Source: Phycisphaerae bacterium
GTDB lineage: Bacteria > Planctomycetota > Phycisphaerae > JAAYCJ01
NCBI GenBank assembly: GCA_012514125.1
Contig: JAAZAW010000177.1
Span: forward strand, 1 to 14,123
Length of the DNA stretch: 14,123 nucleotides
Direction of reading: 5' to 3'
Made by a program: the position numbers and the translations under genes. The first letter of the stretch is position 1; each line of letters begins with the position of its first letter. This document shows positions 1 through 8,800 of the stretch, one piece after another. Under the pieces are notes generated by a model, which was given only the letters and a program-made list of their open reading frames with translations, did no database searches and was not told the origin of the DNA.

Positions 1-146
1 CGGAGTCTATCCAGGCGAGAATTCAGGCGGTACCGGAATTAAGGCTGCCTCGTGTTCAATATATTTACTGGCGGGATTTAAGCAGTTTCGGTCGGACATA
101 CAATATCGAAGAATTTGGAGAAAAGAAAATTGTTGTTCAACAATAA
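1..146 (+). CDS. C-terminal fragment of a probable type II secretion minor pseudopilin (GspK-like)
   Basis: The frame beginning at base 3 is open from the left edge to a TAA at 144-146 and gives 47 residues ending in a charged tail (EEFGEKKIVVQQ). The sequence looks like real protein: an amphipathic stretch rich in Arg and Val, then a Tyr/Trp-rich strand (VQYIYWRDLSSFG). This matches the general style of GspK C-termini, where a final strand carries a W-R motif, and gspK is the usual gene immediately upstream of gspL. Its stop lies 14 bases inside the following gene, an overlap typical of translationally coupled operon genes. The call as GspK rests mostly on position in the operon; another pseudopilin or assembly protein is possible. 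Only the tail is visible, so no domain can be confirmed. Confidence 0.5.
   Translation, partial: ESIQARIQAVPELRLPRVQYIYWRDLSSFGRTYNIEEFGEKKIVVQQ
117..120 (+). promoter_or_regulatory. Ribosome binding site that decides the gspL-like TTG start
   Basis: GGAG at 117-120 is followed by nine bases (AAAAGAAAA) and then TTG at 130. There is no ATG or GTG near the 5' end of the frame, and the in-frame stop upstream is at 79-81. A TTG at 115 also exists but sits on top of the GGAG and has no site of its own, so 130 is the better start; 133 is a less well spaced alternative. Confidence 0.55.
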
Positions 147-1677
147 TCATATCGCAGTCGATTGGGATAAAAATGATATCCGGATCTTGAATTTCAGGAA
201 AGAAGGTTCCGGTAAGGTGAAGGTTCTCCATGCCGTGCAGACGGAGATTCCATCCGAGATATCGACGGATAACGCGGATCAATTTGGAGAGTTTCTTTCC
301 CGGACGATTCGGAGTCATGACATTTCCACAACGTCGGTGATCTTCATGGTGGGGCGGGAGCGGGCGTTTCTTCATCAACTGGCGATTCCCGCAAGCCCCG
401 AAGGCGAGGTGGCGAATCTGGTGCGTTTTCAATTGGCCCAGGAGTTACCCTTTGCCATTGAAGAATCGACCATCGATTATATTGTGACGGCACACAACGA
501 CGCAGGGGCGGTGATCGGTGTTCTGGCTGCTGCCGTTCAAACGGAATATATCGATTTTCTGCGGCATTTGGCTCGCAGCGCAGGGTTGACCCTCAAACGA
601 GTCGGACTTCGATCTTATGGAAATTTCATGGCGGTTAAAACCGCCGATTATCTTGATGGTGGTCTTTATCTTTTCGCCGATCTTGGATTGAGTGGGCTGG
701 AGATTGACATTTTATCGAAGGAGGGCGGACTGGTTTATTCGAGAAGTGCCGGTCTCAGTGACGAAAAAGTTCTGGCGACTCCTCTGAAGCAGGTATTTTT
801 GGAACAGGCCATTTTGCAGGTCAAGCGGACGCTTCACGCGCAGGCCTATCTGGCGGGAACACCGGATTCCCGTCCCAGGAGTATTATCGTCAGCGGTTGC
901 ACCGGCTGGGAGCGGGAATTTCTTGATGCCATTTGCAACGAACTGAATTTATCGGGCAAGGTCTTCGAGTTGCCGAATAACGCATCGGTTGAAAACTCTT
1001 CCGCTTTCATCGCCGGTTATGGAATTGCGTGCGCCCAATATCGGCCTCGGCAGGAACATTTCGATTTTTTGGTTCCCAAAAAAGCAATTGATCCTCAGGC
1101 GGTAAGAACGCGGCAGATTCGACTGGCGGTTGCCGTGGTTGCCGCGATCATGATCCTCGCTGCGATCTTGACCCACAGCAAGGTTTCGGAAAAAGAAAAA
1201 GAACTCAAACAACTCAACGCCCGAAGCAGAGAGATGGATAAAGAACTGGTCGCATTCAGGAAATTTGTACACCAGACCGGGAAAGTCAATGAGTGGGGCA
1301 CCCGCAAGGTGAACTGGCTCGATGAGATAAAATCTCTGACACAGTTGCTGCCGGGCACCGAGAAGATGTATGTCAAGCACATGTTTCTCACGGAAAGTCC
1401 CAGCGGGGAATACCGGGCGGAAATCACTCTTGAAGGTCAGGCCAAGTCGCGTCAGATTATCGATCAACTGGCCAAGACGCTTTCGGACACCGGACGTTAT
1501 GAAGTCGTGCCCGGTCCGCAGATTACTTTACAAGGCGACGACTATCCGGAAAATTTCAAGCTGAATCTGAAAGTTTCCAAAGCCGACGGCGAGGGCACAC
1601 CGACGACCGGTCCGGCGTCCGAACTTTCTAAAGATCAAAAAACAACCCCAAGCAAGATGAACAAAAGTGAGGTCTAG
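130..1677 (+). CDS. GspL-type secretion platform protein (PilM-like domain, membrane helix, PilN-like domain)
   Basis: This 515-residue protein has the architecture of GspL, which corresponds to PilM and PilN joined. Residues 1 to about 310 form an actin-like PilM/GspL cytoplasmic domain: an N-terminal strand motif (HIAVDWDKNDIRIL), a second phosphate-loop-like strand (LFADLGLSGLEID) and a C-terminal strand-turn (IIVSGCTGW). These loops are degenerate compared with PilM, as is usual for GspL, so nucleotide binding is doubtful. A single hydrophobic helix spans about 330-347, followed by a Lys/Glu-rich coiled coil (about 350-380) and a ferredoxin-like PilN/GspL periplasmic domain. The tail is polar and disordered. 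In the known systems GspL links the cytoplasmic ATPase GspE to the membrane platform and pairs with GspM. It overlaps the upstream gene by 17 bases and is followed after 8 bases by the GspM-like gene. Start is the TTG at 130 (see the ribosome binding site); starting at TTG 115 would add five residues. Confidence 0.82.
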   Translation: MLFNNNHIAVDWDKNDIRILNFRKEGSGKVKVLHAVQTEIPSEISTDNADQFGEFLSRTIRSHDISTTSVIFMVGRERAFLHQLAIPASPEGEVANLVRFQLAQELPFAIEESTIDYIVTAHNDAGAVIGVLAAAVQTEYIDFLRHLARSAGLTLKRVGLRSYGNFMAVKTADYLDGGLYLFADLGLSGLEIDILSKEGGLVYSRSAGLSDEKVLATPLKQVFLEQAILQVKRTLHAQAYLAGTPDSRPRSIIVSGCTGWEREFLDAICNELNLSGKVFELPNNASVENSSAFIAGYGIACAQYRPRQEHFDFLVPKKAIDPQAVRTRQIRLAVAVVAAIMILAAILTHSKVSEKEKELKQLNARSREMDKELVAFRKFVHQTGKVNEWGTRKVNWLDEIKSLTQLLPGTEKMYVKHMFLTESPSGEYRAEITLEGQAKSRQIIDQLAKTLSDTGRYEVVPGPQITLQGDDYPENFKLNLKVSKADGEGTPTTGPASELSKDQKTTPSKMNKSEV

Positions 1678-1685
1678 TCGAGGAT

Positions 1686-2723
1686 ATGAATAAACGAGAA
1701 CGAATTTTACTGATCCTTGTGGTCGGATTTGTCGTGGCTTTTATCGGACGTAGCGTCCTGAAATCTTTTTTTCTGGATCCGCTCCAGGAAAAAGATCGTC
1801 AAATCGCTTCGGCTCAGAAAAGGAACCAAACCAAACGGGCCGAACTCGATACACGAAACCGATTGATTCGGACCTGGCGTAATTATGACCGGCGGGTACT
1901 GGATCACGATCCGACCAAGGCATTTTTAACGTTAAATGCCCGGATTACCAATATCATTAATTCTTCGGGACTCAGAGAGGGGGTCTCGGTCAAGCCCGTA
2001 CCCATCACGATGAAAAAAGGCAACGGAGTCGATTGGTATTGGCCTATTGCCGTCAATCTTTCGGCTCGCGGCAGCATGGAGCAGGTCGTCAAATTTATGG
2101 AGATGGTTTACCAGGAACCGTATAATTTGAAAATCACCGGTTTGACGATTCGGCCAGAAGGGAAAAGTCGAAATTTAACAATCAGCAATTGCCGGATCGA
2201 ATCGATCGTTCCCGCCAAACCGGCTATCGCCAGGATTACTGAAAGTGAACTTCAGGAAATTACCGCGACGCAACCGGCAATCAAACTTCCGCCGAATTCG
2301 GAATATGCCGTAATTACGAAAACCAATATTTTCATGCCGGCGCAGCCTGCTCCGCCGCCGCCACCTCCGGTTTCCACGCGTCACGCGACCACGCCTCAAC
2401 CCCCAGCCGTAACGCCGTCGGTTCCGATGGGGGCGGGACGTCCGGGCGATGTGGTCGGAACTTTCATTATCGCCGGGCAGCATGGGGCGTATGTGCGAAA
2501 CCAGACGGAGGTTCAATGGTATAAGGTAGGAGAACGTTTGGCGAATAGTATGGAATTGAAATTCGTGCATCCTTTGGGTATTGTTTTTCTAGACTCATCA
2601 GGACAAGCCAAATATGCGGAAATCGGCCAAAATATCAATCAGGCCCGGGTATTGAGCCGACAGGCAATTCCAGAACTGTTTCAAGCTTATGAAACGGCAA
2701 AATCTGCCGATGAAAAGGATTAA
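1686..2723 (+). CDS. GspM/PilO-type protein with C-terminal GspC/PilP-like HR domain
   Basis: The 345-residue product has a short cytoplasmic N-terminus, one membrane helix (about 7-25), a coiled coil (about 32-65), and a ferredoxin-like PilO/GspM domain (about 75-175). After a strand ending in ITKTNIF (210-216) comes a Pro-rich linker (about 218-250, including a run of six Pro). The last part (about 256-318) has the pattern of the small beta domain shared by GspC (HR domain) and PilP: VVGTFIIAG, then Y-K-V-G-E, then strands ending KYAEIG. In the characterised systems the GspC/PilP domain binds the N0 domain of the secretin, while GspM/PilO dimerises with GspL/PilN. Here both roles seem to sit in one polypeptide, tied by the Pro-rich linker. 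The fusion is inferred from pattern and context, not from a search. It lies 8 bases after the GspL-type gene; AGG at 1681-1683 is close to the ATG, so translation may depend on coupling. Confidence 0.75.
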   Translation: MNKRERILLILVVGFVVAFIGRSVLKSFFLDPLQEKDRQIASAQKRNQTKRAELDTRNRLIRTWRNYDRRVLDHDPTKAFLTLNARITNIINSSGLREGVSVKPVPITMKKGNGVDWYWPIAVNLSARGSMEQVVKFMEMVYQEPYNLKITGLTIRPEGKSRNLTISNCRIESIVPAKPAIARITESELQEITATQPAIKLPPNSEYAVITKTNIFMPAQPAPPPPPPVSTRHATTPQPPAVTPSVPMGAGRPGDVVGTFIIAGQHGAYVRNQTEVQWYKVGERLANSMELKFVHPLGIVFLDSSGQAKYAEIGQNINQARVLSRQAIPELFQAYETAKSADEKD

Positions 2724-2820
2724 TTTGCTGGTAAAAAGAAGCCGTTGCAGTGAAAATATATCATACGGCAAAATTAATACCTGAAACGGAAATCTCTGAT
2801 CAGGTCATTCAAAAGATTTG

Positions 2821-2824
2821 GGAG
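2821..2824 (+). promoter_or_regulatory. Ribosome binding site of the giant secretin gene
   Basis: GGAG at 2821-2824 lies 7 bases before the ATG at 2832. It supports that ATG, which also places a typical signal peptide at the N-terminus. Confidence 0.7.
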
Positions 2825-2831
2825 TGAAGAC

Positions 2832-5800
2832 ATGCAATATAATCGGGTTTCGCGGACATTAACATTGTTGTTTTTTTCGGCCATGTTCATCTGGCCGGCA
2901 CCCGGCACATCGCAGCCGACCAGACCGGCAAATCCCGCGACACCCAGCATTGAACAGTTGAAACGAATCTTAAAATCTCGCGGCACCGACCAAATCACGA
3001 CCCAACCCCAACAGACACAGGAATCCCCGACCACCACGGAAACCCGGACCCAGGAAGGCGATGGGTTGCCGACGACTCTTCCTGCCGGTGAGTCCGCCAT
3101 TCAGTTCAGTTTCAACAACGCACCCTATACAACCGTTCTGGATTTTATCGAACGAATTACGGGAATGCCCATTATCGGTGATCGGAACATTCCAGGAACG
3201 CTCACGTATTTCAGCCGAAGAAAAATGACGCTCAATGAGGCGCTGGAAGAATTGAATATCCTGCTCCAGGAAAAAGGGGTCATTGTTATTCGAGACGGCG
3301 ATCGACTTCGCATTTCGAAAATCGCCGATGCGTTGCGAGGCTATAGTGTCGATTTTATCGGTGCGGAAACGTTTCTTTCCGCTGATGTTCCCTCAAATCA
3401 AATCGTTCGCGTATTTTTCAAGGTGAACAATCTTTCCGCGGTGGATGTGACGACCCTGGTGGCCGAGGTCCTTCCTGTCAATGAAGTGAAACTGGCCGCA
3501 TGGAAATCCAACAACATGATTCAGGTTGTCGGACTTTCGAGCCGGGTCCGAGAGATTATTCTTCTGGCACAAAAATTGGACGAAGGACTCAAACCGTCTG
3601 TCGCCGGACTTGAACTCAAGGTTTTCAAACCCACCTATGTGGCGCCCACGGTTCTCGAACGAATGATCCGAGCCATGATTCCTCCTTCCGGAATCGTCGG
3701 TCCGGGAAATGTCGTTCTTGGAGAACCCGGCGCTCCGTCTCCGCGTCCGGGGCCTGGTGCTCCAGGCGGCGACGCTACGCTCCAGATGGCAAGTGATGAT
3801 CTGTCGGGCACTCTGGTGGTTCGGGCAAGCAAAGGCATGCTCCAGGAGGTTACCGATATCGTCAAGCGGCTTGACGCACCGCAAGATGATGGGAATATTG
3901 TCGCCATTCGAGTGCCGGTGCAATATGGCACACCGGCCATGATCGAGGCCGCCCTTAATGAAACGATCCGCCAGCGTCTAACGCTCAAAGGTCCGAGCAG
4001 CAAAGTCACTCTGACGGTAAAAAATGATGAAGCCACCCGGTCGCTTATCCTGGCGGGAACCAAAAGTGTGGTCGAGCAAGCTCAGCAACTGATTCAGGAA
4101 CTTGATCAGCCGACCGATGCAAGCAAGCTTCAGGTCATTGCGCTCAGTGCCGCCCGCGCGGATGAAGTTCTGCGAAACGTCATCACTCCATTTTATCAGG
4201 CTTCCCGACAGAAACCTTCCGCTGCCGCGGATATTCCCAGCAACTCGATCATTACCTGGGCGACAGGCAGTGAACTCGAACAACTCAGGGAACTGCTTGA
4301 GCAACTCGATGAGCAGGCAGCCCAGGGTAAGGGAATTCCCACCATCCAAACATATCAATTGACCGACATGGATGTTAACCGGGTTTCCGCGACGCTCCAG
4401 ACGATGTTTGCCAAGCAAACCGATATTAACTTCGGTGCCGATCCTGTTTCCAAAATGTTGATCGTGGCGGCTCCGAAAAATAAATTTGACCAGATAGACA
4501 AAATTATCGAAGAACTCAAAAGCAATGTCGTCGATAAGCCCGTTACGCAGATGGTGAAACTTGAATATGCCAATGCCGACCCGGTGGCCAATGCCGTTCG
4601 CGGTGTTTATGGCGCAAGCAAAGCGCCTGGTGTTGGACCTCGTGTTACCATCGCCACCAATCCGCAGGGCAATTCCATCTTACTCACGGGAAACAAAAGC
4701 GATGTTGACGAAGTGACCGAACTGATTAAACAGCTCGACAGCGACATTCAGGCCGCCAGTGAAATAAAGACCTTTAAACTGACCTATGCGCAGTCGGACG
4801 ATCTTGCGAAGATGATCAACGATCTTTATGGCGGAAAGGGCGTTCCGCTCAAAGTTGTTTCCGAACCGTGGTCCAATACCCTCTTTATCAGTGGAGCCAC
4901 CGGCAAGCTTAGTGAGATCGAGCAGTTTGTCAATACCGCCGATCACGCTGAGCCGGTCGATATGACTTCCAACAACATCGCTTTTATCACGCTCAAAACC
5001 GCCTCGGCCTCTGATGCCGCCGATCAGATCGAGACCATGCTGGGGGATAAAAATACCCCCGGTGGTGTTCCGTCGATCGAAGTTGCCGATGCCGGAAATT
5101 ATCTGATTGTCAGTGGTCAGCCCAAACAAATCGAACGCGTTCGTCAACTGGCGGAACAAATCGACCGTATGGCGTTGCAAATTCCGGAAATTATTGCGGT
5201 GAGGCCGATTCAAAAAACCTCGGCAGAACGATTGTCGCAGATGCTCAGCGTTTTGGTTCCCCAGCTTTCAGACACTGCCGTTCGGATAACCGAAATCAAT
5301 ATGAGTAAAGGCGCAGAGGGTCTGGAAAAATTCATGGCGCAAGACGATAAATTCGCCACCACCACATCGACCCAGGCCGCGCAGGTTGTCGTGATCGGTG
5401 TGGATAAAACAAACAACACATTGATCATTCGTGGCCGACCTCGTGAAATCGAACAAGTTGACAACGCCATTGAAACCCTGACCAGTGATATCGAAGAAGA
5501 AGTTCAATTCCGAACGTATCAACTCAAGTATGCCGATCCGGTGGATGTGGCGGCGAACGTGGAAAGCTTATTCAATGATGTTGCTGTTCCTCAGGTTCCC
5601 CCGCAGGCTCAGCACCCCCCCAGACCGGCGGCCGGCCAGCAGACTCAGCCTCAACCACAGCAGCGTCCGGCTCCCGCGGCACAAAAACGAAGAATCCGGG
5701 CAATTCCCGTCGATAGTATCAGTTCGGTCGTTGTGCGCGCGACACCGCAGGATTTCTTGACGATCGAAGAGTTTATTTCACAGTTGGATCAGAGCGAGTC

Positions 5801-8800
5801 GGAAAAGCTTCGAATTTTCAAACTGAAATATGCGCGAGCGGATGCGGTTGCCAAAAATATCAGCGATGTCTTTCAAGCCGGCAGAGCCGCAAGAGGAGCA
5901 AGAGGACCCAGAGGGTTTATGCCCGGCGCCATGCCGACCGGCGGACGTTCCGAGATCAGGGTGTCGTCCGATTTGACAAGTAATAGTGTCATTGTTACCG
6001 CCAGCAAATCGGAGTTTCAACAGATCGAACAACTGATTCTTGCTTTGGACAAACCCAGTGCTGCCGGCGTGGGGGTCCATCTGATTCCTATCAAATCAGG
6101 CTCGGCGGAAACTCTCGCACCCACAATCCAAAACGTCCTTCAGCAGGCCGAGCAGGCATTGGCACGTCAGAGAAACCTTCCGATGGACCCGGTGTCTGTG
6201 ACCTTCGAAAAACGAACCAATAGTCTGATTGTCGCAGGAAGCGATCGTCAATACGAACAGGTAAAAAGCCTTATCGAAAAAATTGAATCGGCTAAGCCGG
6301 GCGGACAGCGCCGAACCTTTATCGTCCCGTTGAAAAATATGGACCCCAATCGTGCCAAACAAATTCTCGATCAGATGGTCCCGCAAGGCGGACGAAGCGA
6401 TAGCGGATGGCGGTCGGACAACTGGCGGGACAAGATCGCTTATCATATCGGCACGGTGGCTTTAAGCCAGGTTCCGACAACCTCTCACGCTACCGTTCCA
6501 ACGACAACGACGAGTCCAAAAACTGCAACTCAGCCGGAGATTCCACTTTCGATCTTGCAACAGATGCTCGAATCAAATCGACGAAAAATGGCAACGACTA
6601 CACAGCCAGGTCCATCGCCCACAACCACACAGCCATCACCCCAGGCCCCGGCTTCGCCTGTGAATCAAATCACGCAGACTGTTGTGCCTCAAACGCAACC
6701 TCAAACCGCCGGTGAAACGGCCTCGCCTCAGCAACTTCAGAATCTTGCCGACCAGATTCAGGGGACCGTCGATATTACCGCAGTGCCCGAACAAAATGCG
6801 CTGATTATTGATGCTTCTGAAAGCGATTTTCAGGTGATTTCTCAATTGCTTGGTTTACTCGAAGCCGCTTCGCCGCAACCGAAGGTCCAGGTCTTTCAGC
6901 TTAAAAACGCCCAAGCCAGAGAAATGGCCAATGTGATGAATCGCCTTTACGGCAATCGTCCTCAACCACGCGGATATCCGCCGATTACGATTTCCACCGA
7001 TGTTCCCACCAACTCGTTGATTGTCTCGGCGAGCCCGGACATTCTCCAGGACATGGCTGGGATCATCGAGCAACTGGATGCGGTCGAACAGGCCCAAAAA
7101 ATGGATTTCCGGGTATTCCCGCTTAAAAATGCCCGTGCGTCCCAGCTCGTTCCTCAACTCCAGACGATGCTCCAGCAGATTTTGACCGCGCGTGGAATTC
7201 GACAGGCCCCCTTCAGTATCAATGCCGACGATCGCACCAACACCATTATCGTCACCGCGCCTGAAATTTATCTCGAACAGATCGGCAATCTTATTACGAC
7301 CCTCGATTCGGTTCCTTCCTTTGCAACGGTATCGCTCGAAATCATTCGCCTCAAACAGGCCGATGCCAATGCCCTCGGAGCCATTCTCTCAAGCCTCATA
7401 AAACCTGCCGCCGGTGGAGCAAGCAAGGAATTGCTCAACCGTCTTGAAGTTGCCGCGTCGGACGACGGCGAAAAAATAACACTCGATTTGGACAAACCCA
7501 TTCAGTCTATTCCCGACAAAGCGTCACAATCGATTCTGCTTCTCTCGACACCGGAAAATCTGACGGTTCTCAAAAAAATTGTGTCCCTGCTCGATAAAGC
7601 TCCATTGGCCGACGATCTGCTGGTTCGGATTTTCCCCCTTAGATATGCCGATGCCGATGAAGCCAGTAAAACCCTGCGGGACCTCTTTTCCAAAGGCAGA
7701 GATTTAACGAAAGTTCCCGGAACGGACCACCAGGTCGGTGTGCCCTCCAATACAACCGGCGAGGCATTGGTCTACGATGTGATTTTCACCGCCGATCTGG
7801 CCAGCAATACACTGGTGGCGGCGGGACATGAATCCAGCCTGGCATTGGTCGAAGTCCTGGTTAAACAGCTCGATAAAGAAGAACTTTCCGCCTTTTATCC
7901 GATTCGAACGATCCGTCTGGAAAATTCAAGTCCCAAAACGATTGCAACATTGATTCAGGATGTGATGGATGCCCGGGTCACCCGCGCCAAAGAGATCGGT
8001 GTCGGCAAGGCCTCGAGCAGGGCGAAAGTGATCGTGCGTTCCGATGATCGAACCAGTACTCTATTGATCAGTGCGTCGGACGAAGAGTTCCAGGCAATCA
8101 GTGAAATCGTCGAAAAACTCGATTCGCAATCCAGTTCACGATACGAACCGGTCGTTTTCCCGCTAAAACATATCGACGCCGAACAAATGGCTGAGATCCT
8201 GAACAAATTTTTCAAGGAACGTTCAAATATCAAAGCTCCGGGGTCGGAATCTCTCCAGGCGTCGTCCACGTCGCTGGGGACCGTCATCATCCCCGAACCT
8301 CGCAGCAACAGTCTTATTGTCACCGCCACCAAACGCGGGCTATCCGAAGTCAAAGACCTGGTGGAGCGACTCGATAACGCCGATATCACCAAAAAAATGC
8401 AAATCGCCGTGATTCCCCTGCGTTCCGCCGACGCCAGTCAACTCGCCGATGCCATTATGAATATTCTCAATCCCTCTTCAGGCCAGTCGGGTCTCAAGCA
8501 GGCGGTTATTCTGGAATTTGTTCGAAAAACGGATGAAGGACGCAAGTTGGTCCAGCGTGCCTTAAAAGATACTGCCTTTGTCTATGGCGATAAGGTCAGT
8601 AACCTCCTGATTGCATTGGCTCCGGAGGAAACCATCGAAATTATTAAATCCCTGGCCACGACCATCGATGAAGTCGCCCCCAGTGTCGAAATGCAGATCA
8701 TCGCGCTCGAAAATGCCGATGCCTCGCAGATGAAGGATATTCTGGAGGAACTTTTCGACGTCGGTAAGAGTTCATCCTCCCGATCAGAAATGTTTACGCC

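Noticed and set aside
2796..2803. Palindrome CTGATCAG upstream of the secretin gene, a possible operator
   Set aside because: Eight bases is short enough to occur by chance, and there is no second copy or promoter around it.
6407..6715. 102-codon + strand frame overlapping the Thr/Pro/Gln insert of the secretin, considered as evidence of a frameshift
   Set aside because: The main frame runs through without interruption and resumes the N-domain pattern afterwards; the alternative frame is low complexity only.
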